A stretch of DNA of 5,002 bases from a bacterium (lineage in GTDB: Bacteria; Patescibacteriota; Microgenomatia; Levybacterales; UBA12049). The translations under genes were made by a program, and so were the position numbers. The notes beneath the pieces were generated by a model that saw nothing but the letters and a program-made list of their open reading frames with translations, made no database searches and was not told the DNA's origin. Within the stretch, counting starts at the first letter, position 1. Each line of letters begins with the position of its first letter. Below are positions 1 to 5,002 of the stretch, in pieces. The stretch lies in the NCBI GenBank assembly GCA_021852095.1, contig JAJZOC010000085.1, forward strand, positions 1 through 5,002. The letters run 5' to 3'.

Positions 1-1721
1 TCCGATCTAATTTTTTTTGCAATAGGACCGGCAACGTTTGAACCCTCCCCTGAATCTTCCGATAAAACCGTAACAACAATCTGCGGATTATAAGCCGGAG
101 CAAAAAGCGTAAGCCAGGCATCAGGAAGCGTAGTTGCTCCTCCATGCTGAGAAGTTCCTGTTTTGCATGCAATAGTTACTTTTCTATAATCTTTAAAATT
201 TGCAGAATTTGTAGCTTGCGGAACTTCCAAAAAATCTTTTCCGTCAATTTTTAACTTTGGATTTTTAACGCTAAAGTTAAATAACGGCCACGCGACTCCT
301 CCTGGATTACACGCCTCTATCATCCCTTTTCTAATCAAGTCTACGGTTTTCTGCGAAATAAAGTTTTGATCTTTTAGATTTGCCTGCCCCTCGAGGTCTT
401 GACGAAGTGGGGATCTTTGATCTAATAGTAGGTGCGGCCGATACAGTGAGCCGCCATTTGCTATAACCTGCGTCCAAGCGTTAACCTGTAAAGGCGTTGT
501 AAGAAGATAGCCCTGTCCTATTCCATAATGATAGGTATCTCCTAAATACCATGGTTGGCCAATATTTTCTTTTTTCCAAGCAATAGATGGTAAAACGCCC
601 TTTGCCTCGCCGGGAAGATCAATGCCCAGTCTTGATCCCAAGCCAAAACGGTCAGCCATAGCGGATAACTTATCAACGCCTATTTTTTCCGCAAGTTTAT
701 AGAAAAAAATATCATTTGATCGTTGTATAGCTTTGACAACATTAACTTCTCCATCTGTTTTCCCATAATCGGTATAGTACCAATTAGCAAAAGAAAATGC
801 CCCAACCTTTAAAATACCCGTATCTTTAACCTGAAAATTTTGATCTATAATTTTATCCTGTAATCCCGCCGCCGCAACCACAATTTTAAAAGTTGAACCG
901 GGAGGATACTCACCCGAGATTGCCCTATTAAGAAGCGGCTGGTTTTTAGAGTCCAATAAAACAGAAGAAACTGTTTTATACGCAGTGTCGGATGTTTTAT
1001 ATCCTTGTCCCATCGTAAATAAATTTGGATCAAAGGATGGCTTTGAAACAAGAGCCAGGATTGCTCCCTTTGGCGTTGATACAATAGCCGCACCTTTTTT
1101 AACACTGGACATCGCGTTAAAAACAGCTTCCTGAAGTTTTAGGTCTATTGTTAGGTGAATATTATGCCCAGGGATGGGTTCTGTTTCACCAAGAGTTCTT
1201 ATTTTCCTGCCAAGCGCGTCTACTTCTATCAACTCCCGGCCGTCTATACCCCGAAGTTCTTTCTCGTACTCACTTTCTATGCCCATTTTTCCAACTAAAT
1301 CATCAACTCCATAAGAAGAAAAATATTTGCTTCTTAGTTCATTCTTGCTAATTTGGCCTATGTACCCAACTACGTCAGCCAAAATATTTTTATAAGGATA
1401 TTCCCTTAGACTGTCTATTTCCAGCCCTTTCTTTCCACTTGCTATAATGGACAACGCGTCTTTGGTATCCAAAAGTCTTACCTTTCCGTTTAAAGTTTCT
1501 CTAAAACCCGGCACATTAAAAACCAGAGGAACGCCGTTCCGGTCAAAGATTATTCCTCTTGGCGCATGAATCGTTGAAGTTCTTATTCTGTTGGCGTTAG
1601 CAAGACTATTATAATAAGAGCCCTTAATTATCTGAAGAAAAACTATTCTTAAAAAAAGGAGAGAGAAAAGAATAATAAGAACCACCGGCAATAAATACGC
1701 ACGCATAGAATTTTTATTCAT
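1..1721 (-). CDS. mrdA: Penicillin-binding protein 2 (class B transpeptidase), C-terminus cut by window edge
   Basis: This is a D,D-transpeptidase that cross-links lateral-wall peptidoglycan outside the membrane as part of the rod complex. I translated 573 codons from ATG 1721 to the edge without a stop or frameshift. Residues 1-7 are cytoplasmic and 8-32 form the membrane anchor. The pedestal/dimerisation domain begins near residue 45, with the class B motif RGIIFDRNG at 55-63. The transpeptidase motifs are STFK (nucleophile Ser276, Lys279), SND at 335-337 (the SxD form seen in PBP2), GIGQG at 400-404 and KTGT from Lys520. Since KTG lies about 54 residues from the edge, probably only a short C-terminal piece is missing. 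The start is set by a GGAG eight bases upstream; an upstream in-frame extension lacks a ribosome binding site. Lys520 is preceded by Cys519 where most relatives have Gly. FtsI-type PBP3 is the alternative, but the mreBCD context and SxD favour PBP2. Confidence 0.95.
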   Translation of the reverse strand, partial: MNKNSMRAYLLPVVLIILFSLLFLRIVFLQIIKGSYYNSLANANRIRTSTIHAPRGIIFDRNGVPLVFNVPGFRETLNGKVRLLDTKDALSIIASGKKGLEIDSLREYPYKNILADVVGYIGQISKNELRSKYFSSYGVDDLVGKMGIESEYEKELRGIDGRELIEVDALGRKIRTLGETEPIPGHNIHLTIDLKLQEAVFNAMSSVKKGAAIVSTPKGAILALVSKPSFDPNLFTMGQGYKTSDTAYKTVSSVLLDSKNQPLLNRAISGEYPPGSTFKIVVAAAGLQDKIIDQNFQVKDTGILKVGAFSFANWYYTDYGKTDGEVNVVKAIQRSNDIFFYKLAEKIGVDKLSAMADRFGLGSRLGIDLPGEAKGVLPSIAWKKENIGQPWYLGDTYHYGIGQGYLLTTPLQVNAWTQVIANGGSLYRPHLLLDQRSPLRQDLEGQANLKDQNFISQKTVDLIRKGMIEACNPGGVAWPLFNFSVKNPKLKIDGKDFLEVPQATNSANFKDYRKVTIACKTGTSQHGGATTLPDAWLTLFAPAYNPQIVVTVLSEDSGEGSNVAGPIAKKIRS

Positions 1722-1729
1722 ATTATTTT

Positions 1730-1733
1730 CTCC
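1730..1733 (-). promoter_or_regulatory. Shine-Dalgarno of mrdA
   Basis: GGAG lies eight bases before ATG 1721. It is the clearest ribosome binding site of the four operon genes and decides the mrdA start. It lies inside a five-codon reading frame (1735-1718) that has its own AGGAG at 1749-1745. Confidence 0.7.
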
Positions 1734-1772
1734 ATCTTCTGTATCTCCTGCTTTCTTGTCCAACGCTTGGTC

Positions 1773-1800
1773 TGTTAAAATGTTTTAAAACATTTTAACA
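1773..1800. repeat. Perfect 28-bp palindrome in the mreD-mrdA spacer
   Basis: The half-site TGTTAAAATGTTTT is followed directly by its exact reverse complement. It begins 11 bases after the mreD stop codon and ends 51 bases before the mrdA start. As RNA it could form an 11-bp stem (three G-C pairs) with a UUUAAA loop. No U-tract follows on either strand, so it does not look like a standard intrinsic terminator. It could be a repressor-type operator, an mRNA-processing hairpin, or one copy of a dispersed palindromic repeat. The sequence shows the symmetry; the role is unknown. Confidence 0.9.
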
Positions 1801-1811
1801 AAGGCTACCTA

Positions 1812-2234
1812 TTAACTATTTAAAACCTCATCTTTTCCCCTTAATCGAGAGATCACTATAAAGGCAGTAATTGCTATGATCGAGTTGGCAAAAGACTGAA
1901 TAAAAATATAATCATAACCTAAAACTTCCAAAAATAAAAAAGAACCTATAAAAGCGGCAAAGAAAACAAAGGGCACGGTATCAATCTCATGTCTTCTTTC
2001 ATAAAGACTAACAATAAAAATAAAAAACAGAAGAAATATACTGCTTCGCCCGATATGCCCTACTCCTTGAACGTCTAAAAACAACCCAAAAATAAACGCC
2101 AAAACCAATACCCACGAAGAATCTCGGTAAAAAAGATAAACCAATAAAATCATGACAATAATAAGAGGCAAAGTTGTAAGAAAACTTGCCAGAACCAAAA
2201 AAACAATTAATATCAGCCAAAAAATCCATTTCAT
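1812..2234 (-). CDS. mreD: Rod shape-determining protein MreD
   Basis: This is a small polytopic inner-membrane protein of the rod complex, thought to work with MreC in joining cytoplasmic MreB to the wall synthases. Its 140 residues are almost all hydrophobic, with about six possible membrane segments (around 3-20, 21-36, 40-55, 63-79, 87-104, 110-129) and a charged C-terminal tail. The segment GLFLDVQGVGHIGRSSI (50-66) matches the conserved G-L-x-x-D...G...G pattern of MreD. The length is slightly under the usual 160 or so. It starts 13 bases after the mreC stop with no visible Shine-Dalgarno, so translational coupling to mreC is likely. It ends in tandem stops (TAA TAG). Sequence conservation in this family is poor, so the call leans on hydrophobicity, the motif and gene order. 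Confidence 0.9.
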   Translation of the reverse strand: MKWIFWLILIVFLVLASFLTTLPLIIVMILLVYLFYRDSSWVLVLAFIFGLFLDVQGVGHIGRSSIFLLFFIFIVSLYERRHEIDTVPFVFFAAFIGSFLFLEVLGYDYIFIQSFANSIIAITAFIVISRLRGKDEVLNS

Positions 2235-2247
2235 TATTTTATTGAGT

Positions 2248-3045
2248 CTAACGCGGTTTCGTAATAATAAAAACCATAGACAGTTTTGAAAAATCGACTA
2301 AACTTTCAATCTCCGCTGTCTGAAAGATCGCGCTGGGATTTTTAATTATAGATACAATCTTTCCTACTATAAGATCAGGAGGAATTCCTACCCCTTGGGT
2401 ATCCAAAGAACCTGTGCTCACAACAATATCTCCTTCTTTAAGATCCGCAGAGGGCAAAATATTGTTGAAAGAAATCGAACTCGCACCTTCACCCCTAACA
2501 ACCCCCAAAGCGCCGGATCTCAAAGTATGAGCTGTTATAGAAAATTTATTACTGGTTACAAGAGAAACAACAGAAAAGGCCTCATTCGTATCCTGTATTT
2601 CTCCGACAAGATTAGATTTAAAAATAACTGCCTGCCCTTTTTTTACACCGTCTATTTTCCCTTTATTTAAAATAAATTCTAAAGGGCTGGTTATTCCAGG
2701 AACAAAAGACGGCTTAGCCACAATTTCAGCCGGCAGAAGCGTGTCACTCCTTGGATAAACCGTTTGGAATTGATCCAAAAGAGCATTATTTTCCTTTAAA
2801 AGGATTTCAAATTTGGCGAGTTTTTCTAACAGCTGTTTATTTTGATTAGCGAGCTTTGCTTCAGGATTATTATTTACCTGCGAAGAGGTAAAAATAGTAA
2901 TAACGGAAAACTCCGCAGATGAAATTGCACGACCCATAAAAACACTTATCACCTTAACGGGTGTAAATTGCCACAACAAAAATAAAACTATTCCCGCGGC
3001 AAATAGAATAAAAAAAGAGGCTAAAAAGTTTCTTCTTCTCCTCAT
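2248..3045 (-). CDS. mreC: Rod shape-determining protein MreC
   Basis: This bitopic membrane protein forms the periplasmic or extracellular scaffold of the rod complex and activates PBP2. The 265-residue length is normal for the family. A basic start (MRRRR) precedes one membrane helix at about 7-25, giving an N-in orientation. A coiled-coil stretch follows at about 62-96 (alternating Leu/Lys/Glu, many Asn/Gln). The beta-rich MreC domain covers about 103-263, with family-like segments LNKGKIDGVKKGQAVI (126-141), a glycine-rich GALGVVRGEG (178-187) and STGSLDTQGVGIPPDLIVGKI-type sequence around 210-230. It starts eight bases after the mreB stop. Only a weak AAGAA stands before the ATG, while an AGGAGAAG run lies just inside the gene, so translation probably depends on ribosomes finishing mreB. 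Confidence 0.96.
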   Translation of the reverse strand: MRRRRNFLASFFILFAAGIVLFLLWQFTPVKVISVFMGRAISSAEFSVITIFTSSQVNNNPEAKLANQNKQLLEKLAKFEILLKENNALLDQFQTVYPRSDTLLPAEIVAKPSFVPGITSPLEFILNKGKIDGVKKGQAVIFKSNLVGEIQDTNEAFSVVSLVTSNKFSITAHTLRSGALGVVRGEGASSISFNNILPSADLKEGDIVVSTGSLDTQGVGIPPDLIVGKIVSIIKNPSAIFQTAEIESLVDFSKLSMVFIITKPR

Positions 3046-3053
3046 GATATTTC

Positions 3054-4136
3054 TTAGCTTAAACCGCCTGTAACCTTAACTCTGTTAAGAAGCTCTTTGT
3101 CTTCTAAGACCTTACCTGTTCCCCTAACTACGCTCAAAAGCGGTGAATCAGAAACAATAACAGGTATATGCGTACGTTCAACAATAAGCTGGTCCAGCCC
3201 CGAAAGTTCGGCTCCGCCGCCTGTTAAGATAATTCCATGTTCCAAAATATCAGAAGTTAGCTCCGGCGGAGACTCTTCTAGGATATCGGAAACGCCCTCT
3301 ATTATTTGAACCACCGAAGACGCGATAGCTTCTCTTATCTCGGTCTCCGTAACCCTTAAGCTTCTTGGAAGACCTGTTTCTACATCTCTCCCCCTTACAA
3401 TCGCCATCCTCTCCTTCGCCGTATCTTGTTTTTGATCTTTGAGTTTTGATTTTTGATTTTGGTAGGCGCTTCCTATTTTTATTTTTAAATCTTCAGCGCT
3501 TGCCTCACCTATTATTAAACCGTGGCGAAGTCTTAAATAATGAATAATTGCTTTATCCATTTCATCCCCTGCAACCTTTAAAGACTTGCTAACTACAATG
3601 CCACCTAAGGATATAACGGCTATTTCCGTTGTACCTCCACCAACATCTACTATCATCATTCCTGTTGGCTGAAAAACCGAAACCCCCTCGCCTATCGCCG
3701 CCGCCATAGGCTCTTCAATAAGATATGCTTCTCTAGCCCCGGCTGATAGAGCCGCTTCCCAAACAGCCCTGCGCTCAACTTCGGTAACAGAAGAAGGTAT
3801 ACCTATAACAACTTTCGGCCTTGCCCATAAAGACATAAATCCATTTGTATCATGTACTTTTTGCACATAGTGAGAAATCATTGCAGATGTCGCATCAAAG
3901 TCAGCAATAACCCCTCCTCTTAACGGCCTTATAGTAACAAGAGAAGCAGGAGTTTTTCCCAGCATTTTTTTCGCTTCTGTCCCTATAGCTATAAGTTTTT
4001 TATCTTTCTTATGCATTGTAACAATGGATGGCTCCCTTATTACAATACCCTTACCTCTAACCCAGACAAGTGTATTTGCCGTGCCAAGATCTATGCCGAT
4101 ATCATGAGAAAAAATAGAGAAAAACTTATCAAACAT
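3054..4136 (-). CDS. mreB: Rod shape-determining protein MreB (actin-like ATPase)
   Basis: This is the bacterial actin that forms membrane-bound filaments and directs side-wall synthesis. The actin-fold signatures are all present: phosphate-1 loop DIGIDLGTANT (12-22), EEPMAAAIG (141-149), phosphate-2 loop VDVGGGTTEIAV (163-174) and adenosine loop GIILTGGGAELSGL (301-314). The start MFDKFF is hydrophobic and could help membrane binding. At 360 residues it is longer than the usual 335-347. Much of the excess lies between IGSAY (221-225) and VRGRD (247-251), where about ten extra Gln/Lys-rich residues (NQKSKLKDQKQ, 227-237) are encoded by a heptamer DNA repeat. The ribosome binding site is weak (GATGGTG just before ATG). 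It is the first gene of the mreB-mreC-mreD-mrdA run, with a candidate promoter about 65 bases upstream. The reading frame is intact and it is very likely functional. Confidence 0.98.
   Translation of the reverse strand: MFDKFFSIFSHDIGIDLGTANTLVWVRGKGIVIREPSIVTMHKKDKKLIAIGTEAKKMLGKTPASLVTIRPLRGGVIADFDATSAMISHYVQKVHDTNGFMSLWARPKVVIGIPSSVTEVERRAVWEAALSAGAREAYLIEEPMAAAIGEGVSVFQPTGMMIVDVGGGTTEIAVISLGGIVVSKSLKVAGDEMDKAIIHYLRLRHGLIIGEASAEDLKIKIGSAYQNQKSKLKDQKQDTAKERMAIVRGRDVETGLPRSLRVTETEIREAIASSVVQIIEGVSDILEESPPELTSDILEHGIILTGGGAELSGLDQLIVERTHIPVIVSDSPLLSVVRGTGKVLEDKELLNRVKVTGGLS
3430..3463. repeat. Heptamer tandem repeat inside mreB
   Basis: On the coding strand this is a run of imperfect 7-base units based on ATCAAAA. 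Three perfect copies and one variant (CTCAAAG) occupy 3457-3430, and a partial unit lies at 3463-3458. Three units make 21 bases, so growth by three units keeps the frame. It encodes the hydrophilic NQKSKLKDQKQ insertion in MreB. Its composition differs clearly from the flanking conserved coding sequence. Confidence 0.75.
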
Positions 4137-4144
4137 ACACCATC

Positions 4145-4198
4145 AATATTATCAGTAAATACCAATTAAAGATTTGAAATTGGATTATTGATAATATT
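4145..4198 (-). promoter_or_regulatory. Nested inverted repeat in the mreB leader
   Basis: The outer arms AATATTATCA (4198-4189) and TGATAATATT (4154-4145) are exact complements. Inside them CCAATT (4183-4178) and AATTGG (4167-4162) pair around a 10-base loop. The structure would fill nearly the whole predicted 5' UTR and end eight bases before the mreB start, beside its weak ribosome binding site. The pairing is seen in the sequence; a control function (for example limiting ribosome access, or stabilising the mRNA) is inference. Confidence 0.55.
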
Positions 4199-4201
4199 CT
4201 T

Positions 4202-4232
4202 ATAATACCACAGATTCCTCAAGTTTTACCAA
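4202..4232 (-). promoter_or_regulatory. Candidate promoter for the mreB operon
   Basis: An extended -10 element reads TGG TATTAT (4210-4202). A possible -35, TTGGTA (4232-4227), lies 19 bases upstream, which is longer than ideal, so the TG extension may matter. Transcription would begin near 4195, giving a leader of about 59 bases. It sits in the only sizeable spacer upstream of mreB. Assignment is by consensus only. Confidence 0.45.
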
Positions 4233-4261
4233 TCGAAAAGTTAATATGGGGAAGAATTTTA

Positions 4262-4287
4262 TAAAGAACGAGCCGCGTCTGGTGCGG
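4262..4287 (-). terminator. Weak candidate terminator after the unidentified gene
   Basis: Reading the minus strand, CCGC (4287-4284) and GCGG (4276-4273) form a short G-C stem with a seven-base loop, followed by CTCGTTCTTTAT. The four-pair stem and interrupted T-run are poor for an intrinsic terminator. It is listed because it is the only G-C-rich hairpin between the upstream gene and the mreB promoter. Confidence 0.25.
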
Positions 4288-4301
4288 TAATGAATAAATT
4301 T

Positions 4302-5002
4302 TTATTTAAGACTTAAACGATCTGCCAAATCCGAAAGATATAAAGACTTTGCGGTTACATTTACTATCATTGCCTCATTCCATAACAAATGGTTAATATT
4401 GGGAACAAGCTTTCCTTCATCGTTGTAATATAAAAGTTCTACCGCATAACCATATTTATCAAAAATATTTGTTGCTCGGCGTAAAAACTGATGACCCATT
4501 GCTTGAAATATTTTTGCATCAGTAAGATTACCCCTTTTTGCTTGATCGATTCCTATATCTATTCCTATGTTTGCCCTATACAATTCATCCAATAACCAAC
4601 GTGCTTCCTTCACTTTTATATCAAGAGATTCTGATCCGCGATAATAATGATCACCTATATATCGTATTCCCCCCGGATCATCACCTATACGTCGCTCTGT
4701 GTCCGATGCTGTAAAATATATCTGTGGATCAACATAGTCCATTGCTCCATGTCCCATCGCGACAAGGGTAGCTAGATCAGTTTTTCCATAATGTCCTTCC
4801 GGGCATGTATATTCATATGGATATTTTTCTCTTACAAAACGTTGTCCCTTGTGCACTGTCTCTTTTATTTGTTTCCACGTACTATCAATCATGAACGGCG
4901 AGATAAGATGTAAACCATGTGTGACCAATGCGATAGAAGAAATAGGCGGCGGATCATAAACTTTTCCCCACTCCCACATAGATGTCTTACGTCTGCCGCG
5001 CC
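4302..5002 (-). CDS. Unidentified protein, probably cut at its 5' end by the window edge
   Basis: I do not recognise the family. The frame stays open from the TAA at 4304-4302 to the right edge. The first in-frame ATG (4979) would give 225 residues, but no Shine-Dalgarno precedes it and at least seven more codons (RGRRKTS) continue upstream, so the true start is probably outside the window. Numbering from that ATG, there is no signal peptide or clear membrane helix. The protein looks soluble and mixed alpha/beta, rich in Tyr, His, Asp and Trp. Notable segments are CPEGHYGKTD (59-68), GHGAMDYVD (76-84), GDHYYRG (109-115) and a helical-looking stretch around 119-170. Cys59, His63, His77, Asp81, Asp84 and His111 could bind a metal, but this is only a pattern. 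The amino-acid makeup is that of a real protein. It reads in the mreB direction but is separated by 165 bases with a candidate promoter, so it need not belong to the rod operon. Confidence 0.75.
   Translation of the reverse strand, partial: RGRRKTSMWEWGKVYDPPPISSIALVTHGLHLISPFMIDSTWKQIKETVHKGQRFVREKYPYEYTCPEGHYGKTDLATLVAMGHGAMDYVDPQIYFTASDTERRIGDDPGGIRYIGDHYYRGSESLDIKVKEARWLLDELYRANIGIDIGIDQAKRGNLTDAKIFQAMGHQFLRRATNIFDKYGYAVELLYYNDEGKLVPNINHLLWNEAMIVNVTAKSLYLSDLADRLSLK

Noticed and set aside
845..1105. Minus-strand open frame of 86 codons within mrdA, and the plus-strand frame at 1148-1351
   Set aside because: Both overlap the uninterrupted mrdA frame, which contains the transpeptidase motifs; neither has supporting features.
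1722..1784. Longer mrdA N-terminus reading upstream in frame from 1721
   Set aside because: The frame is open back into the palindrome, but it has no ATG and no Shine-Dalgarno at the only TTG, and the added acidic residues do not resemble a PBP2 N-terminus.
1773..1800. The palindrome as an intrinsic terminator
   Set aside because: The stem is nearly all A-U and no U-tract follows on either strand, and the mrdA gene just downstream is in the same orientation and probably co-transcribed.
2008..2229. Alternative frame inside mreD starting at ATG 2229
   Set aside because: It is out of frame with the hydrophobic MreD pattern and its Arg/Tyr-rich end looks random.
2395..2670. Plus-strand open frame of 91 codons opposite mreC
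   Set aside because: It lies wholly inside mreC on the other strand, resembles no protein I know and has an implausible composition; it is a by-product of the mreC codons.
3097..3309. Plus-strand open frame of 70 codons opposite the end of mreB
   Set aside because: It covers the conserved adenosine-binding region of mreB on the opposite strand, and its Ser/Pro-rich product looks like an antisense reading.
4288..4307. AT hairpin (AATAAA/TTTATT) just after the stop of the unidentified gene
   Set aside because: A six-pair A-T stem with a two-base loop is too weak and too common in AT-rich DNA to call a terminator.
1..5002. Recoded TGA (glycine) as in Gracilibacteria or SR1 bacteria
   Set aside because: No TGA occurs in frame in any of the five genes and tryptophan uses TGG, so nothing supports recoding.

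Overview
The window carries a minus-strand cell-shape (rod complex) operon from a moderately AT-rich bacterium, roughly 40% G+C by eye. In transcription order, that is from high to low coordinates, it holds: the 3' part of an unidentified gene (5002-4302); an intergenic region with a candidate promoter and leader hairpin (4301-4137); mreB (4136-3054); mreC (3045-2248); mreD (2234-1812); a short spacer containing a perfect 28-bp palindrome; and a penicillin-binding protein 2 gene (mrdA/pbpA type) that starts at 1721 and runs off the left edge. No plus-strand gene is supported.

The four mre/PBP2 genes are parts of one machine. MreB filaments on the inner membrane face position the complex. MreC and MreD span the membrane and link MreB to the enzymes outside. 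PBP2 cross-links the new lateral-wall peptidoglycan. The spacings are 8 nt (mreB-mreC), 13 nt (mreC-mreD) and 90 nt (mreD-mrdA). mreC and mreD have weak or no visible Shine-Dalgarno, while mrdA has a clear one. A rodA gene would be expected downstream of mrdA, outside the window, but this cannot be seen.

The compact operon, AT-rich codon use, fairly short MreD and PBP2, and a heptamer repeat accepted inside mreB fit a Candidate Phyla Radiation (Patescibacteria, perhaps Microgenomates-like) genome. That assignment is inference from style, not from a marker gene. The standard genetic code fits: stops are TAA, TAG and TAA, and TGA is never read as sense.

The operon itself is well known. The parts worth a second look are the 28-bp palindrome before mrdA, a heptamer-repeat insertion in MreB, an AU-rich hairpin filling almost the whole mreB 5' UTR, a cysteine pair next to the PBP2 active site, a five-codon minicistron overlapping the mrdA start, and the unidentified protein upstream. 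I found no convincing new multi-gene system, CRISPR array, tRNA, rRNA or insertion sequence.
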